In this document: positions 37,901-48,688 of the stretch, in pieces
How positions within the stretch are numbered: position 1 is the stretch's first letter
Layout: every line of letters begins with the position of its first letter
Source of the DNA: Gonapodya sp. JEL0774
Taxonomy: Eukaryota > Monoblepharomycota > Monoblepharidomycetes > Monoblepharidales > Gonapodyaceae
DNA: 64,000 nucleotides
Assembly: GCA_027604505.1 (NCBI GenBank)
Contig: JADIIX010000011.1
Coordinates: 1 to 64,000 of the forward strand
Direction of reading: 5' to 3'
Translations under genes and position numbers: made by a program
The notes under the pieces: model-generated
Told to the model about the DNA's origin: nothing
The model's database searches: none
Seen by the model: the letters and a program-made list of their open reading frames with translations, nothing else

Positions 37901-39144
37901 CTCGATGCGAAGCACACCTTCCATATCACGGTCTTCAAGCAACGTAACCTTATTCCTGTCTGGACCGAGGTAGACGTTGTTTATCTTCCCGAGCACGCTG
38001 AGGACATGCGCCTTTGAGTAAGATTCAACGTAAAGATACCCAGGCAGAGACTTGCGCGAGAAACACGAGAGAATCTGCTCCCCCGCTGTAGAGTCTTGCG
38101 CGTAGAGATTGGCTAGGCAGTGACGCGCCACGTCCACTACAATGTCCTTCTCCTTCCCTGCTTTGCACTTAACCATGAACACAGGGGGATCCCGACCAGC
38201 AACCCAAGGCACTTTCTGGAACTCGTCAGCCCCGGCGTATTCTGAGGCCCAAGCGCCGTCGCGGTAGGTGCCCGTATAACGGGCACGGAACTCTTCTGCA
38301 ATCTCTTCAGCCGATTTGCCTTCGGTCAGGCCCAGGCGGCGATCCAACTGCCGGTGAGTTGTGGTATCTACACCAGCACCCATGTTTTCGTCGTCGATAC
38401 CGAGCGCTGTTGGGTTGGAAGTAAGTAGTAGTCAGAAACAAAGTATTCTAACGGCACCAAAGGGGAAGGAATTCTGTCTTAGTTGCAAAGAAAGTGAGAG
38501 TGGCCTTTGTGGAGATCGTGCGAAAACCGCAGGCATCATCTCCAGGACCAGAATGATCCTCGTTGTAGTCACTGCCGAAGGGTGTTGTCCAGAAACCGCA
38601 GCAGCCGCCGTAGATAGTCGCCCTTTGTGCCGACGTCTGTTGCGCGGTCCCAACCTACCTTCACCCGCACGGATGTCGTCAAAATCGTCGTCATCCTCGT
38701 CGTCGTCTTCGTCGTCATCAACTTCGGCTTGGATATCAAGGTAACTCATTGCGGGCTTAAGAGAGTATCAACACAAAGTCGAAGATGCACAACGGAAGAT
38801 TAAGAGATAGGAAAGCCAGAAAATAAAACCGAGTCCGCATCCGCGACATGCCGCATTGAACAAGAATGGTGTTCTCGAAACTGCTCCCTCAACGACACGA
38901 AAATTCTCCCATTGAAAGCCGTCACACTCACGTTCCGTTTCCGTCTCTTCCTCCTCTTGCGCGGTTGCTCTTCGCCTTCTTCTTCTTCTTCCTCGTCGTC
39001 GTCCTCGTCGTCTTCAGAGTCGTCGTCCTCATCGTCAGAGGGATCATCTTCTCCAATGCGCTTTCCGTACTTCCCATCCTTTCTTTCACTCTCGTCCTCT
39101 TCCTCATTTCCATTACGGCGTCGGTCATCTTCGTCGTCGGACAT
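34940..39144 (-). CDS. SPT5: Transcription elongation factor SPT5
   Basis: Eight exons (39144-38932, 38755-38659, 38406-37823, 37757-37588, 37509-37179, 37101-36821, 36745-35596, 35527-34940) close in phase to 1137 residues, close to yeast and human SPT5. An acidic start (MSDDEDD) and a basic patch are followed by YLDIQAEVDDDEDD, an NGN domain (VFMVKCKAGKEKDIVV to GYLYVESYSKAHV), and several KOW units (KVKVGDWVRIRR, DFIVGEEVEVTGGQLVG, FHAGDHVRVTAGQF, LVGRHVMIMGGPHKGYQG). A C-terminal repeat region with many RTPA/KTPA units and a final KOW (KKDDVKILSGPQKGATGS) end the protein. With SPT4 it clamps RNA polymerase II, and the repeat region is a known kinase target. The exon 2 donor was chosen as GTAGGT; a GTGAAG six bases upstream is an alternative. 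Confidence 0.95.
35810..36070 (-). repeat. SPT5 C-terminal repeat region
   Basis: About ten degenerate units of 8-11 codons, each with (R/K/Q)TP followed by A/G/S and an aromatic residue (GGRTPSYMG, GARTPAYGS, GAKTPAWDS), are encoded here. This is the typical SPT5 C-terminal repeat, phosphorylated on Thr/Ser-Pro in other eukaryotes. Confidence 0.85.
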
Positions 39145-39575
39145 AGCTGATAGGGGGGTTTTAGAAATGCGCACGGGGGAGGTCACTGTGCCAGTTTGTT
39201 TGGTGCTGGTGAGGCGAAGACCAGGTGCACACAAACGTATCAGCTGTGACACTGGAGCAAGACCTGAAACAGCCTGGCCGGCACTCCCGGTGCTTCCTGA
39301 GACGGTAACCAGTAACCCGACGCAATTGTAGCAGTACGGATTTATTGGTATGTGAGTTATGCCGTGAGTCGTTATCACTCAACTGGCAAATTAAACGTTT
39401 GCAAACTCTGCGCATTTATTTTGAATATTTGGATCAAACGTTTTCGAACCTTGGGAATTTATTTTACGGATTCCTGTCAAAGACTGAAGAGTCATGTGTA
39501 TGTTTCCGCCCACACTTTAGCTGCCAACTAACGTATATGAAACAAAAGAGATTACAAACGTCCAAAAGTCAAGGA
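39145..39575. promoter_or_regulatory. SPT5 upstream spacer
   Basis: About 430 bp lie between the SPT5 start and the stop of the dehydrogenase gene, both on the minus strand. It should contain the SPT5 promoter. A frame open upstream of the SPT5 ATG has no family support. Confidence 0.35.
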
Positions 39576-40518
39576 TCAAGCCTTCTTGGCGCCGAGTCCG
39601 TCGTCCTGGAAAAAGGGACCAGTGCGCGTGAACGCCGCTCCCTGGTGCCTTGTTGCAACATCTGACATGTCAAGCTTTTGGAACTTGGCCTCAATTTCAT
39701 CTCGATAAGAATCAGAGCTGTCCATGGGTCTGTATCCAATGTGCTTGGCGTATACGTTGTCCCAGAAAACTGTCTTGTTGTCCGACATTCCGAAGATGAT
39801 TGAGTGACCAACAATCGGTGCCGTGAGAGCTGCCATAAACAAACGCTCTGCATCATCGTAGCTCATCCAGGTGGCAAGCATGCGGCGGTCGGTCGGTTTT
39901 GGGAAGATCGAGCCGATACGGACAGATACGGTTTCGATTCCGTGCTTGTCCCAGTAGAGCTGGGCCAAGTTCTCCCCAAAAACCTTCGACAGACCGTAGA
40001 AACCGTCGGGTCTAACGGGGTCCCTGCTGTTGATGACCTGGTCCTGGCGGTAGAAACCAACGGTGTGGTTGGAGCTGGCGAACACCACACGTTTAATGCC
40101 ATGATGGCGGATAGCCTCATAAAGGTTAACAAGGCCGGCAATCTAGTAAGCAGTTGCGTAGAGGATAGAATCGGTGATAGATCACGGATAACCCCCCGTC
40201 GAAGGCGAATACAGCTGTCACACTCACATTCCCCTGCAGAATCTCCTCCCAAGTCTTCTCAACAGAAACACCTCCAAGGTGGATAATTGCGTCACAGCCC
40301 TCAACCATTTTGAAAACAGCGGATTTGTCTCCAAGGTTGACGATGACACGTTCCTCACCCTCCCCTGCCGGTGTAAGAGACTCTGAAATGTCGCTCACTC
40401 GAAGAACATCACAATAAGCTTTCAACCGAGGGCGAAGTTGTGTCCCCACACCGCCAGCTGCACCGGTGAGGAGAATTCGATGGAATCGGATGGTTGTTAC
40501 TGGTTTCTGGTTAGTCAT
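39576..40518 (-). CDS. Uronate-dehydrogenase-like NAD-dependent SDR
   Basis: Two exons (40518-40228 and 40142-39576, 85-bp intron) give 285 residues. The Rossmann motif TGAAGGVGTQL lies at 18-28, followed by DAIIHLGG, the active-site region SSNHTVGFY, and the catalytic YGLSKVFGE (Y-x3-K). SSNHT-x-GFY is the pattern I recall from bacterial uronate dehydrogenases, which oxidise galacturonate or glucuronate to the aldaric acid lactone using NAD+. Known fungal galacturonate catabolism starts with a reductase instead, so a fungal gene of this type is notable. The C-terminal half (SIIFGMSDNKTVFWDN, HIGYRP) also fits. Cytosolic location is likely since no leader is seen. The wider extended-SDR family is the fallback assignment. 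Confidence 0.82.
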
Positions 40519-41232
40519 GGTGAAGGGAACTCTGGCGGTGAGTCAAAGATAAACGGACACAGAAAGTGGATGAACTAGTTGAGAGAGCTGGACAAGCTTT
40601 CAGTTCACTGAGGGTTTGGTGGGAGTTAATCAATCGCGGTGATTTATGTATAAAGATTTGCAGGTGATCAGGGTTTGAGGAGTTGTTGACCCATTTCCGG
40701 CGAATAAGTGACAGGGAACGTGATTCACAAGGCATAACAAGCATGACTACGATTTAATTTAATCATTAGATAAAAGAAGTTCTTGCTACGTGCATCCTGC
40801 CCACGAATTTATTTTCACTTCGCACCAAGACTGCGCGGCAAATAATCCATACCATGCAAAAGAGCCGAAACCCAGAAAAACCGCCGCGTAGCCAACTCTA
40901 TCATATAAAAGTAATTACATTCCATAAACAATCGTTCATATCCACTAGTGTCCTATTGGATGGGCAATCGGACGGTCAGCAGCAAAGTCTTCTTCCGCAC
41001 TGCACTTTTAATAATGTCAAAAGAGTGAGTGGTCCTTGTATGTCATATATTAAGCTGCGCAAAATAGCAGGGAAGTCCCCCTATCCACAAGAAAGCCGTC
41101 TAGAAAAGTAAACAAAACTAGGAAAAGAAACGAACGTGGTCGCGTCTCACACACAGAAAGTGGTGTGCAATCCTCCATCTTTATACTATCATCGAAAAAT
41201 TCCGTGCAACGTTACTGACCACGACAACAAAC
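40519..41232. other. Gene-free spacer
   Basis: This 710-bp stretch lies between the dehydrogenase start and the EHD stop, both on the minus strand. It is rather AT-rich and has only short frames. It would hold the dehydrogenase promoter and the EHD 3' untranslated region. Confidence 0.4.
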
Positions 41233-43929
41233 TCAAATTTTTGACCGAATACTGTGATCGGAAGGGTACGTCGAGTCCGTTCTGAGCATGAGCTTGGGTA
41301 GATCGGTATCCAGGAGCTAGAGAACCAAAGGCGGTAAGAGCGCTCCACTTCCCGACCTCCCCATTCAAAACGCAAACATTATTAACCACAACATCTCACC
41401 TCTTCCACCCTAGCCACAAGTTTTTTGTCGATTTTGCCAACTTTTCCGACATCCACTCCCTGGAGCCTCCTCCTCAGTTCTGTGACATCCGGCAACTCCC
41501 CTTCAGGTATCTCATACACCCTGCACACGTCCGCAATGTGTTTGTCGAGATTAGTGAGAAGTTTGAGGTAAGAAGCACGGGAGGCGAATAGGGGTAGTCG
41601 CGCTCGTAGATGAATGAACAGGAGGGCATGGGCCTGGAAGGGAATGTGACCAGTGTTGCGGGATACGTGCGAGATAATGATATGTATGTCCAAGTAAATC
41701 GGAATCTCGCTCAACATTGGCTATCCTTCCATCGTCAATTGCACTCACCCTCGCAGTCCTTGCCTTGCGAACCATTTCGTTTACTTTTCGCACGAGCGAG
41801 CTCGATGGCAGGTCTCCGAGATCACGCATAAGCGCCGAGTTCTCACGGCGAAGCAAATCTGCCATGTCGCGGATCTAGGTGAGAAGAGGTTAGGGACGGA
41901 CTATAGGAGAGACGGAGAATCACACAAGAGGACAATAATTCGCGTTGCACTCTCCGCTGCCCTTCGTATTTTCGTAGAAATAATCCCACTCTCGGAAACT
42001 TTCGCAGATAAAGCTCCTAGCAACAACACGCACCCGGTATTTCCTCTCCCAGAAACTCCCCACATAAACTCTCACAACCTCGGGACTCTTGAACACTCGT
42101 GCGAGACTCCACATAAGTGCACCATAACATCTATGCAATGGGGCGAGGAGGCCCCAGATTTGAGGGAAGCCGTCGGTTAAGGTATGGTCTTTCCAGACAC
42201 CAACTCGGGGCATACCTCATTAGATCTTCCCCTGTGACCATATCCGCCTTATTTAACACCACTCGACATTTTTCTTCGTTGCCCATGCCTCCAACCACCT
42301 CCGCTAACTCCTCCCCGACGTCCAACCTGTTGGCGTCAAAGAAAACAAGCACTGTATCTGCACGGTCCGCGAACCAGCGAGAAACGGCCGGCAGAGAGTA
42401 TGCACGGCGTGAAGATGGCAAGGAGAGGATACCAGGAGTGTCGATGAGTGTCAGGTGGCTGAGCGTGGGATGCGGGAGTTGGGAGACTTTGAAGCGACTA
42501 AGGAGTGAATTGGTGTTTAGGTGTGAGCGGTGTGATAATGACTGTCTCGTTATCACATCGAAAACTACACGAGTCTGACTTCATTTTCGTTCTCGAACCG
42601 TGGCCTGAGGCTCACAACAACTCACTTCAGGAAGTTCGCCCCGAAACGGGCAAGCCCTTTAAACGGCATACCTTCCGCCACGCAAGCGGCATCTCCGGGT
42701 ATCACTCGTTCGTCAGGTCCGTGCATAACTGCTACGAAGGAATCGGTCTGATAATAGAGTGGGATTGGTAGGGAATGATAGTGGTGCGTGACGGATTTAG
42801 GTGAAAGCAGACCAGCAGTTGAGACTCACAGTAGGCTCTGGTCCAATAAAGGAGCCGGGGTACTCGCGACCGAGGAGGTGCTTGATCTGGAGCGGTTCGG
42901 AGGAGCATTTTTGTTGCGTTGTCAGTGAGGTGTGCAACGACCGTCTGTCTGTCCACCCACGCCAATAAAAGTCACTAGGATCACAAATCCTCGAGGAGTT
43001 GTTTTCAAGAATGCACCTTCCACTCGTTCTCCACGCGAATCGCGAGGTGCCAAGTCAATTCGGTCACAGTTTCATTTTGCAATTGAAACCGACCGCCCCT
43101 TTGACTCATCAGAACATCCGATCCAATTGCGGCGTTTCAAATTTCAAAAATCGCGGAGTCCAAAGTAACTCACGAATGTCGTCTTCCCCACTGAGTACTG
43201 ACCCAGTACAACGACCATTGGGACTGACACGACATCCGCGTCGGACCATGGCTGAACGACCTGCCCCGGTCCACCATCATACACACGACCAGTGTTCCCT
43301 GTTTGGACGTGTCCGTCAGCCAAGATGGACTCAAGGGGACGTAGTTTAGTCCTGTTGAGGCGGGCAAGGTGAGCCAGGAGTTCGGCCCGATGGATGGTAG
43401 ATGATGGAGGCGGCAAGGGCAGTGGGAGTCCTGGGGCTTTCGGAGGACTTGAATGGCGCGGAGCAGTGCTGGTTGCAGTTGATGAAACTGGTAAAGGCTC
43501 TGTGGTTGCTTTTGATGTGGTAGCCGATTTCGTGGATACGGGAGGTGCAGACGCCTTCACAGGAGGCGGGGGAGAAGTAGGAGATGGAGGCTGTGCAGGT
43601 GTTTCAGATGCCCTGAATGGAGCATGTTGAGGTTTATCCGTGTCGTCATTTGTGTCATTTGTGCTTCCGACGCTGGGACTATCCACATCAGCATCCTCGT
43701 CTATGCTGGGCCTTTTCAGATGATTGTCACCGAGCGAGAAAGTGTTATTACAGCGATAAGATTAAGACAAAATCTCCAATTAAAGTGTCAATACAGGAGT
43801 TCGAACCCACCCTTCCCTCTCTTCCTCGCCGTCCTTTTCCTCGTTCTCTTGTCCGTCTTTCTCATCTTCAACCTCTTCCTCCTCACCTTCGGCGCCCGTA
43901 CTGGTTTCGTAATCGTCCTCGGTGTCCAT
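41233..43929 (-). CDS. EHD: EHD-family dynamin-like ATPase/GTPase
   Basis: Nine exons (43929-43811, 43711-43174, 42886-42830, 42747-42626, 42497-42216, 42130-41926, 41874-41749, 41633-41400, 41316-41233) close in phase to 588 residues. After ~180 acidic then Pro/Ser/Thr-rich residues comes the EHD G domain: P-loop GQYSVGKT (210-217), KHLLGREYPGSFIGPEP, TDSFVAVMHG, PFKGLARFGANFLNRF, DTPG (298-301), RWFADRADTVLVFFDAN, NKAD (361-364), and CYGALMWSL with RVYVGSFW. The helical part AHALLFIHLRARLP, then LLDTDLPKLM, matches the family. EHD proteins oligomerise on membranes to remodel endosomal tubules. Family members usually carry an EH domain, but none is visible here at either end. A ~45-residue stretch after FWERKY is divergent and might be a missed intron. 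Confidence 0.92.
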
Positions 43930-44421
43930 TTTGAGTGTGTTGAGTGGCAGCCGTGACAACTGTTTGCCCGATCGAGTGATATGATCGATGACACTGATAG
44001 ATGGTGATATCCGTGACAAGAAACGAGAAGTCGTAACTAGAATTCCAGCCCAAATCACGTGTAATAGCGTATCACGCTCTGCTCTCCGGAAGAATTATTT
44101 GCGATAAGCGCGGAGTGTCCGCAGATTTTTCCGATCCTTTCTGCGATGCAAATTGCTACATGTTCACTTTCTTTTCTGGTTGGTACTCTTTCTCCAGGCA
44201 TGTTTGTTTTATACTCTACACTATGAGAATGTATTAGTTTCCTTTGACACCGATATTTAATCTTATTGGAATGCAAAAATTCACTATGGTTTTTTGTCGT
44301 CGCGAGCGGATGTCGCGGGCTTCTCTGTTGTTCGTGTTTAAAGAGGGCGACGGACTTGCTGATTTCAGAGCAGGTTTTTCGTTATTGAACACTGCAACAT
44401 ATCTCACTATAGCATCGCCCA
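43930..44421. promoter_or_regulatory. Divergent promoter between EHD and VMA21 genes
   Basis: The EHD (minus) and VMA21 (plus) start codons face away from each other across 490 bp, so their promoters share this region. No canonical TATA box or repeat was seen. Confidence 0.45.
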
Positions 44422-45231
44422 ATGTCCGCCAGCGATATCTTAGGCCCATCTACGTCGACTGTTCATCGCATCCGGCCAGGGCAGGTCCCGTCTCAGCAAA
44501 CGGCAGACGGGCAAATTGGGGACTCTCATATGAAACAGCGCATGGTAGAGGCGCCGCAGGTTCCCCTGTGAGAATTAAATCCACTCGGCTCGAGTATGAA
44601 TGATGGGACAGGAATGCTGAGCTCGCCTGGCTCGAGTCTCCGTTTGGTCAGTCCCATCGGGTACGGTTATCAACCACGTTTCCCTCCACACAATCGACGA
44701 CTCGTAGCTCCACCCTCCTGAAACTCCTCACATTCACTTTCCTCATGTTCACACTTCCCATCTATTCGTACTTTTGGTCTCGCGACAAATTGTGGGATGG
44801 TGGGTACAATGTCGTCTTTATCGACAGGTGTTCACCACAATGGGAACAGAGGAAGAGGAATAACAACCTCTCGGATTGAGGACTACCTCTCTGTCTATGG
44901 CATTACCGAGGTGTGATTGGTCTGTCCATGCAATATGACTTGGGACCGCACTCCGTGGACTTAAGTCGATCATTCGTCCCAAATCGTGAACGGATTTCCG
45001 GTCTGTCCGAAAGCTCTCATCCTTTGTTCCAACATTCCCCACATAATGCATACCTTCTCACCTTCCTTGCCACCCTGTTTTGTGGTAGGTAACCTCACTT
45101 ACGCAGCGCTCACTGCTGCCCTGGTTGCCAACCTTGTCGTGGTGGGATACGTGGTGGTGGCCTTTTTGGAGCCCATCGACGCGGACATGGCTGTGGAGCA
45201 GAGAGATAGAGAGAGAAGGAAGCGGGAGTAA
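44422..45231 (+). CDS. VMA21: V-ATPase assembly factor VMA21
   Basis: Three exons (44422-44567, 44708-44799, 45089-45231) join in phase to 126 residues. Two membrane spans are clear: LLKLLTFTFLMFTLPIYSYF (about 51-70) and, after a short lumenal loop with GNLTYAAL, a second one with ANLVVVGYVVVAFLE. This two-span hairpin with the conserved LKLL-x-FT, MF-x-LP and Y-x3-TAALVAN patterns is diagnostic for VMA21, an ER chaperone for assembly of the V0 sector of the vacuolar ATPase. The C-terminus ends RKRE, similar to the basic ER-retrieval signals of the yeast protein. The ~50-residue N-terminus is longer and more polar than usual. The last intron is 289 bp, long for this window. Confidence 0.9.
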
Positions 45232-46186
45232 TGTTGCAGTGGGAAGACAAACTTCGAGAGTGAGCACAGAGTAGGCGCATAAATTGCTTTTGGACTTTGG
45301 CTTGATTGGAGCGGTGTGCTTTTTGCGCAAAAATGTCAATTGTGGCTTTGTACAATCCAAAATGACTAAGAACCAGAAACCCAAAATGCACAATGAGTTC
45401 ATAAGTGCACACGTCGAGGCTGCCTCACAGAACATGAACAGGTATTAACGGCGAAATCTTCGCCTTTTGCTTTAATCCATCATAGCAATACTGATTTGGT
45501 TGTTTGAGGATTTGCGTTGAAAGCGGGGGCGTTTACTGTGATGAGAGGAGGGCGCCGTTCCACACGGACCTTTCATTTTGACATTAGGAGCCCGATGCGG
45601 TGGTGGCTTCCACTCCACCACACCAACCCCTTCTCATCCACGCAATATGTGACCCTTAATTTCTGAAACGGAAGTCGTCTGTTAATTGTACGGTAGTTTT
45701 TCTTGCAACTTATGAGTTGGTGGTAAAGGTGGAGAGGTTTCGTCGGTCGTGAGATTTTCCAGTTTTAGGACGGTAGACTAGTCTACGATATATTAGCAAA
45801 TCACACGTCTCTAGTTCACTTGGGGAGAACGTTGATGTTAACTGTATTGACAGAAACGAAGGGGTTCTTCCACCTGCAAAGACCACAAAGTAGAGTCGCA
45901 CATGATGCTCGTTGGATAAGTTAGCTAGTACTATGAAAAGACAAATCCTCGAATCCCCTGTCTTCTATTACAGAATGCGTTCGCCCCCTCAATGAATTTG
46001 CCTTTAATTAAAGTTCTGGGCGGCAAGGTGTACCCCCGAGATCACTCCTTTGCCGCCGATGCGGTCAGGTGTGGGCGTCCCGGCAAATCAATATAAAGCT
46101 CATAGATTGAATCGATCCCGCCACTTCCCTCCATTCTCCAAACCAGTTTACTTCCTGGCTCCCATCCTTCCTCTCCACTGTACACT
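45232..46186. other. Gene-free region upstream of the AA9 gene
   Basis: About 950 bp separate VMA21 from the AA9 start. A perfect 14-bp palindrome, GTAGACTAGTCTAC, lies at 45773-45786 and might be a binding site for a dimeric regulator. No gene is supported here, and short frames on both strands look random. Confidence 0.45.
46092..46098 (+). promoter_or_regulatory. Candidate TATA box of the AA9 gene
   Basis: TATAAAG stands about 95 bp upstream of the AA9 start codon in an otherwise mixed-composition region. Spacing fits a TATA box, which would suit a regulated secreted enzyme gene. There is no other evidence. Confidence 0.35.
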
Positions 46187-48688
46187 ATGCGAACATCATC
46201 TTTTGGAAGTCTCGCGCTGGTCGCGGGAGTGCTTCTCTCAATCCCCCACGCGTTGGCGCACACGTTCATTTTCGGTGTGAACACCGCTGCAAAGAAGAAC
46301 ACACAATGCGGTGAGCTGTCCTCTGCAAACAGCGACCATCAAATCGCAGGACGGCCGTCTGAACCAGATGACTTTGTTTCAGTCCGATCCACTACCAATC
46401 CAGCTGGAGGTTTTCGAAACTCCCCAATAAAGGACCTCAATTCTGATAGCATGGTACGTCACGATCTTGGAATAGACGCTCTTTTGTGAGCTCTGACCTC
46501 TATTCTTCCTAGATCTGTGGGTTCGTTCCCACTGGTGCACCTGCCGAAGTATGCAACGTCAAGGCCGGAGAGACCATTGAGATGGTACGTGCTCGACTTA
46601 CCTCAATCGAGTTCTTACTGCGGCCAGTTTCTTAAACTGACGAATGTTTCGTTGACATGCAGATTTATGGTCACAATACTGCGGGAGACGACATCATTGA
46701 TCCGTCCCACGTTGGTCCTTGTGAGGTTTACCTCCAGCAAATTGCCGCTGCCGGTGCCGCTCCTGCGAAAGCCGGATGGTTCAAAATTCAGGAGGAGACC
46801 TGGACTGCTGCAACCGGGGTTAGCTTCTGTTTTTGTGCTCCTTGCTCGCTTCTGTTTCTCTGTTTTAATCCTTCGTTGTCTACAGTGGTGCACCATCCAC
46901 TTAATCGCCCAAAAAGGTCTTTTGAAGGTTACACTTCCTGCGAACTTGCCTTCCGGAAACTACCTCCTTCGTACCGAAATCAACGCCCTTCACGAAGCGG
47001 ACGCCTTGGTCTCAGCCAATCCCGCCCGTGGAGCCCAATTCTACGTCCAGTGTGCTGAGATTTCGGTAACGGGTGGCGCGGCGGGTGCCGTTAGTGCCTC
47101 CCCAATGGTGACCATTCCTGGTCATCTCACCCCTGCGACTCCGGGTGTTCAGTTCAACATTTATACTGGCGGTAGTATTCTGGACAAGGGCAACACATAC
47201 CCCAACCCATTCGGACCTGCTGTGGCTACTATTGGTGAGCATTGATCGCTATCCAAATTTCTCTGGATGCTTTTGAGCTCGCAGGGCTAAACTCTTCTTT
47301 GTTCAGGTGGAGCTGCTGGCGGTACTCCCGCCCCCACTCCGGCCCCCGCCCCAACTCCGGCCCCGACTCCGGCCCCAACACCTGCCCCAACACCTGCCCC
47401 AACACCTGCCCCAACACCCGCCCCAACACCCGCCCCAACACCTGCCCCGACACCCGCCCCAGCTCCTGTCCCAGTTCCAGCGCCGGCCCCGGTGAACGGC
47501 GCACCCGTTTACGACTTCGCTTGGGACATATCGGCCTGCTATCCGAGCGGTACCGGACAAAACATTTTCCAACTGAACATTGCTGCCTCCGTGAACGGGG
47601 AGCAACCAGCAGCTGATGCCAATGGGTGCGTGCGGATATCATCTGCGCGTGTGCCTGTCGATTCTCGCTCAATTCTTGTTCTTTCCCCAATGCAGTGGTC
47701 TCGCTTCTCTCGCGATCACATTCCCGGGGTTGGCAAGCATTGGCATATCCAACACCTGGGCGGCTGCTAACTCGAGGGCTAATGGCAACACGTGGTTGTT
47801 CAACACGATCGACGATGGCCCCAACATTGGTGGACAGTTCCTCCTTCCTGCTGGTGTTGCCTGCAATGGCGCAGTTCCTGTGATTGTCCCCGAACTCACC
47901 ATGACTGGGCAGTTGTTGTCGGGAGGCGCTATCACCCCGAAGATTCACCGAAAGCCAACGTTCACGGCCACTTGTGAGTACTAGGCGCTCAACTTGTACG
48001 TCTAAGCAGAAAACTAATCGTTTCATTGTTTTTCACACTTGCGCGACCTTGACAGCGACCGCTGCTGCTGGTGGGAACCAGGGCGCAACAGTTCCCGCTC
48101 CCGCTCCCGTTCCCGCTCCGGCCCCTGCTACGGGTACCCCTGCTGCCGGTGGCACCGCACCAAACTATGTTGTTAAGGCGACCACTGGTGGGTGCTGGGG
48201 CACCGGTCCGACCTCGTTTGTCCTCAACTTGATGATTTCGGTGGTGGGTATATATGTCTTGTGTGACTTTTGTCGAGTCGAAGGTTTTATTCAATATTTG
48301 TACCGTCCAATACGTTCCAATATCTTTTCCCCAGAACGGACAACAGCCTGCTGGGGACGCCAACGGGTGAGCAAGTGTAGTGTTCGCAACTATCCGCTCT
48401 CCTTGGTTCATTTATACGTTTTGGTGCTCTCGATATAGTGGTCTCGCTGCCCTGCAACTTACCTTCGGCGGAGCTACTGACATTGCTCTGGCTCAATCGT
48501 GGAATGCAAAAAATGTTAAGACAGCCGGCAATGTTTTCTCTTTCGAGACGGCGGACGACCAGCCCAACGTTGGAGGAATTTTCACCAGCAACAGCCTGCA
48601 ATGTGTGCAAGGGAAACTCGCGCCTATTACATTCACGCTGGCGGGTCAACTCCTCTCGGGAGGTGCAATCAACCCCTCTGTAGTGTAA
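46187..48688 (+). CDS. AA9 lytic polysaccharide monooxygenase with two C-terminal modules
   Basis: Exons: 46187-46310, 46350-46453, 46513-46584, 46663-46818, 46886-47234, 47307-47625, 47696-47973, 48056-48243, 48335-48366 and 48439-48688 (about 623 residues; 636 if the 39-bp first intron is kept). A 24-residue signal peptide ends ALA, exposing His25 (HTFIFGVN) as the N-terminal copper ligand. The second His is in [12 protein letters not shown], the axial Tyr in GAQFYVQC, and [13 protein letters not shown] plus [17 protein letters not shown] complete an AA9 domain. These enzymes cleave cellulose or xyloglucan oxidatively outside the cell. A long Pro/Ala/Thr linker leads to a type A module ([14 protein letters not shown]), then a second linker and a type B module ([13 protein letters not shown]). 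No CBM1 is present; the modules take its place and may bind substrate. Confidence 0.92.
47325..47482 (+). repeat. Pro/Ala/Thr-rich linker microsatellite
   Basis: About 12 near-identical units of 12 bp (CCNACNCCNGCC) encode a run of P-A-P-T repeats between the AA9 catalytic domain and the first C-terminal module. Such linkers are usually O-glycosylated. The pure repeat is likely to vary in length between strains. Confidence 0.85.

Noticed and set aside
47325-47482. CRISPR-like or structural-RNA repeat
   Set aside because: The 12-bp periodicity is codon-based and encodes a Pro/Ala/Thr linker in frame with conserved domains on both sides.
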